This document shows positions 55,565 through 64,000 of a stretch of 64,000 nt of DNA, piece after piece. Position numbers and translations under genes: made by a program. This DNA comes from Druceiella hillmani. Lineage: Eukaryota > Arthropoda > Insecta > Lepidoptera > Hepialidae. The DNA lies in NCBI GenBank assembly GCA_039881145.1, contig JAYKKI010000052.1, positions 9,801,501 to 9,865,500 of the forward strand, given 5' to 3'. Every line of letters begins with the position of its first letter. Position 1 is the first letter of the stretch. The notes under the pieces are model-generated. The model worked only from the letters and a program-made list of their open reading frames with translations. It had not been told where the DNA came from and ran no database searches.

Positions 55565-58322
55565 TACTTGTTTAATACATTTATGTATTTTTCCCGCTTT
55601 GTGTTAGGAAATAGAAAAAAAAATTTTAAGAAATACGTATAGATAATAATCAGGTGAGTCATTAAGTTATGAGATTGTTATGAACGTAATTTTTGTCACA
55701 GTAAAATTCTGGCGCATCGCGTGGGTTATGTGATGGTAGGCTAGACTAAAATGCCGTGCAATAATTTACCCATGAATTTGACATATTAAATAGAACAGAT
55801 TCCCTACTTTCAGTAATTAAATTAATAGAGCAGCCTATTCAGTTTTTCGTGCACCATTATAATTTTTCTTAGCCTTTATGTTTATTACTCTTCACCTGAA
55901 AATGGTGACGTAATTATATATGATATATATTCTGTCTTATAGTCTAGAATATGTGCTATTTATGTGCAAAATCTTATTAAATTCTTTTGACCTATTTAAA
56001 CGTCAAAGAAAAACAAAGAAGCAATTAAACATGAATTTTCACATTTTGTAATTTATTGGTAAGGATTTCTAACATAAATATTATATTGTTGAAGATAGTG
56101 GTCTGAATATAAAAAAAACTATTTAAATTTAATTGGCCATTAATTTTTTTCCTAACTTTAAAAGGAAAAAAAATAATACATTTTGGAAATTAAGTAGCTG
56201 TTTTCGTTAGAGGTCCCACTAAAACTTTATACTACATAGTATTTTACCATATTTTTGGTCTATGAATGAAATGATAACTATAATATGATGGGTTATCCTT
56301 GATATAATAGGCACTTAAAGGAATTGTTTAAAGCAAACCTTGAAACTTCTTGATTCTTTTTAAATTTATTTAAATTTAAACGATGTTTCTGCAAAATATC
56401 AAGAAGGTCTATCAGGTAAAAACTGATATCAAAATTAAAATATTTTAATGATGTATCTTCATTTTTAGCGTCTCATCTTAGAACCTTGTATCTACTATGG
56501 ATTTCCACTATAAATAACACCTTTTACCATAACTTGAATCCCTTAGATCCAAGAGTTTTTTGATGGAATATTCGTGTTTACTCAGTTCTCATTCAATTTC
56601 TTACCTTTGATAAATCAGTGCTTCATAAATTAACCCTTCATGTTACAAAAACTATAAAGGTTAGTATCTAAATCTTCAATGAATTAAAAGCATATTTTGA
56701 AAAGAGTGTTAAACCATCATGGAACTGCGTTTTACATTATCTTATAAGGTCATCGTTGTTAACAAAGGAATTGAATCATGATACGCCCACATAACATTAC
56801 CTCATCATTATTAAATATAGTATGCTATGTATGTGTTAAGATATCTGATCTCCATTAAATATGAGCTTGGTCACTGTGCATGTGCGACAAAAACCTTTAC
56901 CATTTTACTGACAAACGGCGTCGCTCCAAATGGAACAATGGTATATTTTACTGACGTGGGCTTTAAATAGCGATGGTAAAGATATATAAATCGGAAATTT
57001 GCAATAGAGAATTGTACTATTAAGTTGGCAGTAATAAAGGTAAAGTTATACACTTTTGTACTAGCTCAGTATTTATATCCAGTAGCCTTTTATAATTTAA
57101 AGAACAAATGATTTACTAACTCGAGGAACTTTTGTTCATAAATATATTTATTACAATATACGTTAACGTTTCGTTTCTTAATTATATCAGTTACTAACTA
57201 ACTAACGATTAATTTTGGATCTACTAATTATCAATCGATTTTGGATCATTAAGCAATTCCATAATCGAATCCCTCAATTTGAGGGTGCTGCAGGCAGATA
57301 AAACCAACTTATGATTTTATCCTCTCCGATCTTATCCTGTAACAACTAAGACTGGTTCGAACGCTTGTTTCCTCCATTTTTTCTATATGGGTCTGAAACA
57401 ATTTCCACAGTGGACAAGAAGAAGATGGATGTTTTTAGGATGTAATATTTTCAGAAGATTGACACTTATATCAACTATCAACTATCTGCTATAAACGATT
57501 TATCAGTTACTTTAGCAATATAGCTCGAAGATAGCTAATTAATCTAAAAAAAATTGTCATAAGGAAAGTGGAGGATAAAGAATTTTGCTATCGCCACCGG
57601 GCTAATCAAATAAAAATCATCATGATCCTTGTCATTGCGCCTAGAATTAAAGCTGCGCCCGAAGACAATATAAGATGGAAGCAGCTGGTTAGCCTATCGA
57701 ACAAGGCCTTTCAAGGTGGCACGATCTTCAGTAATAAAGTTGAAGAAGAAGTAACAACCATGAACTTAAAGATCCAGCAAATTTTAGACTGACAGGTTAG
57801 TGAATTTCCAATGGAAACGAAAGGAATTACAACCAGCCATAACCATTATCAAATCTAAGAATGAAAATAAAGATAATAATCATACATTTATTTTGTGATA
57901 AAAAAAAATATATTAAACTGTTTAATATTTTCTCCAAGATAACGATATAAAATGCTTTATCGAAAGACGAAGTGACTGCGCTAAAATTCTTACTAACCCA
58001 ATAGTGATGATTCGCAGAGGGTTATGATTCTTATTAACAAACACATAATGTGACTAAAATGGGCTTTAGATACATAATGGTGATATCTTGTTAATCAGAG
58101 AGACCAGTTTTGGGCTAACAAAAAGTTTTCTCCTTTATAAAATTATTATGATCAAACAAAACAATTATGAATTTAAGAATTATTATTCAATGACATCTCA
58201 GATATCAAAAGCTTGTTTAGGCTCTAGTGTAAAACACATACATCCAAAAGAAAAACATTACAAACGCCCAAACCCCGCGCTTGCGCAAACGGATAATTCG
58301 TTATTCAACGCTTGCTTTTTTT
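55146..58322. other. Non-coding stretch
   Basis: AT-rich apart from the TA tract at 55477. A 74-codon frame at 57568-57792 (MEDKEFCYRHRANQIKIIMI...) has somewhat normal composition, but I recognise no family. TTAACCCTTCATG at 56632 looks like a piggyBac end without any coding remnant. Confidence 0.4.
55477..55562. repeat. (TA)n microsatellite
   Basis: TA runs with one TATAAATA and one TATACATA interruption. Confidence 0.97.
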
Positions 58323-58673
58323 ATTCAAAATTGACTTAAACTTATATTTCGTGGGAGCTCGCATAAAATTGACTTGAAGTTGTATTTCGAGGGGGCTTGC
58401 ATAAAATTGACTTAAAGTTGTATTTCAAGGAAGCTCGCATAAAATTGACTTAAAGTTGTACTTCGAGGAAGCTAGCATAAAATTGACTTAAAGTTGTATT
58501 TCGAGGGAGCTCGCATAAAATTTACTTAAAGTTGTATTTCGAGGGAGCTCGCATAAAAAGGACTTAAAGTTGTATTTCGAGGGAGCTGGCATAAAATTGA
58601 CTTAAAGTTGTATTTCGAGTAAACTCGCATAAAATTGACATAAAGTTGTATTTAGAGAGAGTTCGCATAATTA
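58323..58673. repeat. Minisatellite, 38-bp unit, 9 copies
   Basis: GCATAAAATTGACTTAAAGT then TGTATTTCGAGGGAGCTC recurs every 38 bp (58361, 58399, 58437, 58475, 58513 and on). Copies vary in the GAGGGAGCTC part. Confidence 0.96.
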
Positions 58674-58964
58674 AAGGTGGTACGAGACAAAAATTCTACT
58701 GTTACTATTTTTTTCACTAAAAGACGATTTAGTGGATATTCACATTTAATTCTTTCAAATCTATTTTATTATCCAAAACGCCATAATGTCATACTTAAAA
58801 ATATTTGTTATTATTGTATTATTTAAAAATATTGTTATTATAAATTTTTGTTATTATTTAAAAATATTCCAAAACGCTATTACTTAAAAATATTTATCTC
58901 GAATATTTTTCATATCTTGGTTGTAAACAACAAGTAGTAATATAGAAAAGAGCTTAAAATAAAA
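58674..58964. other. AT-rich DNA with ATTATTTAAAAATATT words
   Basis: TTATTATTTAAAAATATT-like words repeat irregularly at 58800-58890. No gene. Confidence 0.5.
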
Positions 58965-59175
58965 TAGTAAAAAAGTTACAAGTAATCAAAATAAAGTATT
59001 TTTAAGTAATTCATAATATTTTTACACCTACAAGAAATGTACTAGGCAATGTACAATATTCATGTAGTAAAAAAAGATATTAATATTTGTAAATAGTTTA
59101 ATAGAAATACCCTTAAATGTTTATGGATACCTAAATGTTCACAGAACTTTCGTAGTGCGAATTCTCCTCATGCTT
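58965..59175 (+). mobile_element. Dispersed MITE-like element (29.7-kb family)
   Basis: TTTACACCTACAAGAAATGT, ACTAGGCAATGTA, TAATATTTGTAAATAGTTTA and ACCCTTAAATGTTTATGGAT, ending AACTTTCGTAGTGCGAATTC, where the terminal TCGTAGTG of the palindromic copy is kept. Confidence 0.58.
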
Positions 59176-59329
59176 AATAGATTTCTTTCTTTCTTTTTTT
59201 AATATTTTCTATATGCCTTTTTGACTCTTTTACGTAAACTTTTCCCGCTCATATTCAATATTTAATTACTTACAGCATTTAATTTACTTGCTTTTTTGCT
59301 GATGATTGTTGGAACTAATACACCATTAT

Positions 59330-61835
59330 GTGCAACGATTCTTGCTTTTCTTGTTTTTTTTTTATATACTTCTATCCTTCACGAGAAAACAAATGGTTAA
59401 TCATTATTTTGGCGTATTTCGGTTTTCCGGTAATAAAATTCCTAAAAGTAAACTCATCTTCTTACTCTATACCGCATTCAAACGTATATCTTCCCCTAAT
59501 TACACGTGACACATTTTTGATACTAAACACTGTTAGAAATGCAGCATTATCTGCATACGTAAGGTGTGATTCTAAAATATTTCTCACCCTCTTGCTTCTT
59601 TTGATATGATATCCTTCATAAGAACGTCATTTGTTCCACATTAATTCGCGTATTTCCTTTTCCCGATGATAAAATTCCTAAAAGAAAATTCATAATATTC
59701 TTATTCTATACCGCATTCAAACATATACCTTCCCCTAATCACACTTGACACATTTTTGTTACTAAACACTGTTAATAATACATTAGCATTATCTGCACAC
59801 GTAAGATGTCTAACTTAAATATCTTTCACCCTATTGCTCCTTTTGATACAATTATATCCTTCATAAGAACGTCATTTGTCCCACATTATTTTGCGTATTT
59901 CCTTTTCCCGATAATAAAATTCATAAAAGCAAATTCATCATATTCTTACTCTATACCGCATTCAAGCGTATATCTTCCCCTAATCACACTTGACACATTT
60001 TTGTTACTAAACACTGTTAATAATACATTAGCATTATCTGCACACGTAAGATGTATAACTTAAATATCTTTCACCCTATTGCTCCTTTTGATACAATTAT
60101 ATCCTTCATAAGAACGTCATTTGTCCCACATTATTTTGCGTATTTCCTTTTCCCGATAATAAAATTCATAAAAGCAAATTCATCATATTCTTACTCTATA
60201 CCGCATTCAAGCGTATATCTTCCCCTAATCACACTTGACACATTTTTGTTACTAAACACTGTTAATAATACATTAGCATTATCTGCACACGTAAGATGTA
60301 TAATTTAAATATCTCTCCCCCTATTGCTTCTTTTGATATAATTATATTCTTCAGAAGAACGTCATTTGTCCCACATTATTTTGCGTATTTCCTTTTCCCG
60401 ATAATAAAATTCCTAAAAGCAAATTCATCATATTCTTACTCTATACCGCATTCAAGCGTATATCTTCCCCTAATCACACTTGACACATTTTTGTTACTAA
60501 ACACTGTTAATAATACATTAGCATTATCTGCACACGTAAGATGTAAAACTTAAATATCTTTCACCCTATTGCTTCTTTCGATATAATTATATACTTTATA
60601 ACCTTCATAAGAAAGTCATTTTAGCACATTAATTCACGTATTTCCCTGTAATGATAATGAAATTCCTAAAAGCAAATTCATCATATTCTTATTTACTCTA
60701 TATTGTATTCAAACATGCATCTTCCCCTAATCACACTTGACACATTTTTGTTACTAAAGACTGTTAGTAATACAGCATTATCGCATACGTAAGATGTAAA
60801 ACTAAAACATTTCTCCCCCTATTGCTTCTTTTGATATAACTATATCCTTCATAACCTTCATAAGAACGTCATTTGTTCCACATTAATTCACGTATTTCCT
60901 TTTCCCGATAATAAAATTCCTAAAAGCAAATTCATATTTTTACTCTATACCGTATTCAAACATGCATCTTCCCCTAATCACACTTGACACATTTTTGTTA
61001 CTAAACACTGTTAGTAATGCAGCATTATCTGCACACGTAAGATGTAAAACTAAAATATCTCTCACCCTATTGCTTCTTTCGATATAATTATATCGTTCAT
61101 AACCTTCATAAGAACGTCATTTGTTGCACATCAATTCGAGTATTTCCCTGTCCTGATAATGAAATTCCTAAAAGCAAATTCATCATATTCTTATTTACTC
61201 TATACCGCATTCAAACATGTACCTTCCCCTAATCACACTTTAAATATCTTTGTTACTAAACACTGTTAGTAATACAGCATTATCTGCATACGTAAGATGT
61301 AAAACTAAAATATCTCTCCCCTTATTGCTTTTTTTGATATAATTATATCGTTCATAACCTTCATAAGAACGTCATTTGTTGCACATCAATTCGCGTATTT
61401 CCCTGTCCTAATAATGAAATTCCTAAAAGCAAATTCATCATATTCTTATTTACTCTATACCGTATTCAAACATGCATCTTCCCCTAATCACACTTTAAAT
61501 ATCTTTGTTACTAAACACTGTTAGTAATACAGCATTATCTGCATACGTAAGATGTAAAACTAAAATATCTCTCCCCTTATTGCTTTTTTTGATATAATTA
61601 TATCGTTCATAACCTTCATAAGAACGTCATTTGTTGCACATCAATTCGCGTATTTCCCTGTCCTGATAATGAAATTCCTAAAAGCAAATTCATCATATTC
61701 TTATTTACTCTATACCGTATTCAAACATGCATCTTCCCCTAATGAAACTTTTAATATTTTTGTTACTAAACACTGTCAGTAATGCAATATCATCTGTATA
61801 CGTAAGATGTAAAACTAAAATATTTCTAGTCGGTA
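59330..61835. repeat. Satellite, about 245-255 bp unit, 10 copies
   Basis: CTTCCCCTAATCACACTT recurs at about 59490, 59729, 59974, 60219, 60464, 60721, 60968, 61222, 61479 and 61732. The three units from about 59806 are exactly 245 bp and almost identical, and each yields the same plus-strand frame of 85 codons (containing FDTIISFIRTSFVPHYFAYF), which is a by-product. Units after 60600 are a second subtype with an added CTTCATAACCTTCATAAGAA phase and CATGCATCTTCC. The edge units are most diverged. Confidence 0.96.
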
Positions 61836-64000
61836 TACACATTCATCAACAAGCAATTTGTTTACGCAAGCATGGTTTGAGTAGTACATCGTTTGAACGG
61901 TAACAACGCATTTCCGTTTAACGTAAACATAATATATATAATTTTTAACGTGGTTTTTACTGATATTAGATTGTTTACTCTGGATGGTTATTGCGTCTAA
62001 AATACTAGTGTAGTGTAACACTATTGTTCTAGAGAGTGGGCAAGCAGGAAACGCTATGAAAGGCGAAGATAGCGGCGCCATAGCGCAGGGTCGCAGGAAG
62101 GAAAATCATTCTGTAACTAAAGTTCAATATCACAATTTCCACGTGAGCGGAACTATGGGGAAAAGTTATTTTCAAATAAAATGCTACGTAGAAGCTATGA
62201 ATGCAACGTAAAAAGTTCTTAGTCTCTGTTAATGACTAACGCTTTCAAGTTCATCACTTAAATATTCATAGGTTTTTAACCACAAACTTGAAAGTATTAA
62301 TCACTCTGTAAATAGACGATTACACATTTCATTTTTCCTTGCTAGGACGAAATTAAAAAGGAACGGAAAATCATTTAAGCTACTTTTGTGTATATGTAAG
62401 TTTTTCTCTCGTAACGTTTGAAACTTTACCCATTTTGATAAGTGAGGGGTCTTTGGGTTTTAATACTAATTTTCTACATTTTTGATGATTTAATAGTGTC
62501 AATATTCAATCATAACAATGACAATATCATCATGTCTGTCTTTCCATCATAGTAGATGTTTTTATAGAGGTCTCAATTAGTATATAAACATAACATTTAA
62601 TATAAACAAAGATATTAAGGTGGGGTCAAGTGAAATATTATTGGTAAGCTCTTCATAGTGAAGTTCCATTTATTCATTTTCAGAGCCCAATTCGGAAATA
62701 TTAAGCTTTAACATGACACTGTAACATGACTTTAAATTGAATTGGAAAAAATTTAAGAACAATTTTAAGAAACAGAAACAACTTTTGTTTAATACTGTCA
62801 TAGCGAATTCTTTAAGCACTGATTTGCAAGTAAATTCCGAAAATCAAATGCTAATTTACCTCCATTTATTATTCGTAACGGTTAAATAAATTCGAACAGT
62901 GATAGTAAAACTTTTTTAATTAGTTTTTACTTTTTTTGCACAGTTGACTTTTTTGTTCATCTTATTTAATATTCGCCCTCACGGCGTTGCGGTACACCTA
63001 ATGTCGAATTTTAATTAATATCAAATATTCAGTGATTTCTCAGTGCAACTAAAACGAATTGAACAATATCTCGCACATGAAAATGTGTTAAGCCGTTCAG
63101 GCTACAGGCGGAAATAAAGACCCCACATAAACTCGATCATCAAGTAGGAATGAAGAAATTAAATGTCTTTGAGGTGCAAAAAAAATACTGCCAAAAGAAA
63201 TTAAATTTGTATAGACTTAAACATACTAAAGTATCTCTGATAAATAATGGAAAATTATTGGGGAAAATAATTTTAGTTTTCTTCATTATTATTTAAATTA
63301 AATTAAGGCATATACAAACAAATGTAAAAATAATGCCTCCATTCTTCTCCAACTGTACCCATAAATAAAGAACACACACACAAATCAATGCACAGTAATT
63401 CTGTTAGTCTAAAACGAAAAATTACAAACCCTTATTAATTATTATACCTTTCTCTATCACACAAACTAGTTTAGGGTCGAAAAATCTAGAATTGTAAAAA
63501 TGATTTTTTCACAATACAGATTTTTTATTAAAAAAGTTGTAGAAACAAAATTCGAATTTGTACAAAGATGACATGTATACTGAAGCTACATACGCTTGAA
63601 ATAATTCGGTATTTCAAGAAACTAAAAATTATAAAAGTGTGCTTGAAAGTATGCATTTCGGTCAGCCAAACTGGCGTTACTCTGTCCTCTTTAAATTATA
63701 ATAAATTATTATATTAATCAGTCAGTCAGTGTTTCGTTTTACAAAAACAATTTTACATATTGTGGAAAGTCGTATCCAAATCCACGCCCTCGAATGAAAC
63801 TTGAATTGTGACGTAACTCGGGCAAAAACAGAGTTCTGCGAAAAATGCCTATAAAGTTGTGGACTCCATTTTGTTGGAAAAAAAATTTTACGTCAAGTTA
63901 ATCTGCCATGCAGAGTTCTTTGTTTAAAACATTCTAGTTGACCAACTTTTTATTTATGTTGTTTAATCCTGACCGAAAATTCTAAATTGAAAAATTGATT
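61836..64000. other. Non-coding stretch to window end
   Basis: 62030-62100 is G+C-richer (GGCGAAGATAGCGGCGCCAT) and holds the start of a minus-strand frame (62081) without recognisable protein. 62228-62300 forms an imperfect hairpin (CTTTCAAGTT / AACTTGAAAG). Nothing else seen. Confidence 0.42.

Noticed and set aside
59806..60553. Three plus-strand frames of 85 codons with near-identical protein as a tandem gene family
   Set aside because: They sit exactly one per 245-bp satellite unit and are lost in the diverged units.

Overview
The window looks like AT-rich, gene-poor nuclear DNA of an arthropod, most likely an insect. The grounds are: decayed transposons typical of insects (mariner, piggyBac, Helitron, several non-LTR retrotransposons, Penelope-like terminal repeats), a short run of TTAGG-type telomere-like repeats inside a loop near 11.4 kb, and one arthropod-style core promoter (initiator plus downstream promoter element). 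I see no bacterial operon, rRNA, CRISPR array or convincing tRNA.

Only one piece of an ordinary protein gene is well supported. It is a minus-strand first coding exon (2722-2889, 56 codons) ending exactly at a GTAAGT donor, with a 5' leader and an Inr/DPE promoter at about 3141-3175. The other exons must lie below position 2700 or outside the window. The product is not recognised.

The rest is repeats. By my coordinates about 13 kb (a fifth) is tandem repeat, in about twenty apparently unrelated families with units from about 20 to 290 bp. The largest are 200 bp x7 (19.2-20.5 kb), 96 bp x15 (24.8-26.2 kb), 214 bp x6 (39.7-41.0 kb), an AATAAA-bearing minisatellite (46.1-46.8 kb), 232 bp x3 (54.5-55.1 kb) and about 245 bp x10 (59.3-61.8 kb). 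Eleven long (TA)n tracts are scattered between them. Many short open frames are by-products of these repeats (for example Tyr-Ile runs from TA tracts).

Transposon fossils by region: long foldback with arms of about 555 bp (10.3-12.0 kb); four Penelope-like terminal fragments carrying hammerhead-ribozyme motifs (15.4, 21.8, 30.2, 53.8 kb); a jumbled LINE/piggyBac block (27.3-29.0 kb); a palindromic MITE (29.7 kb) with relatives at 4.2, 35.3, 42.1, 42.4 and 59.0 kb; Helitron helicase tail (31.5 kb); jockey-like LINE tail (32.4 kb); mariner pseudogene (38.6-39.5 kb); LINE 3' end (41.2 kb); partially duplicated piggyBac pseudogene (42.6-44.5 kb); LINE reverse transcriptase (51.6-52.3 kb). All coding copies I could read are broken.

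The most interesting items are the hammerhead family, where one copy has a compensating base-pair change and another has two ribozymes head to head; the long foldback; the Inr/DPE first exon; and a satellite whose units carry a motif like a recursive splice site. All calls are by eye; no alignment, folding or database search was run.
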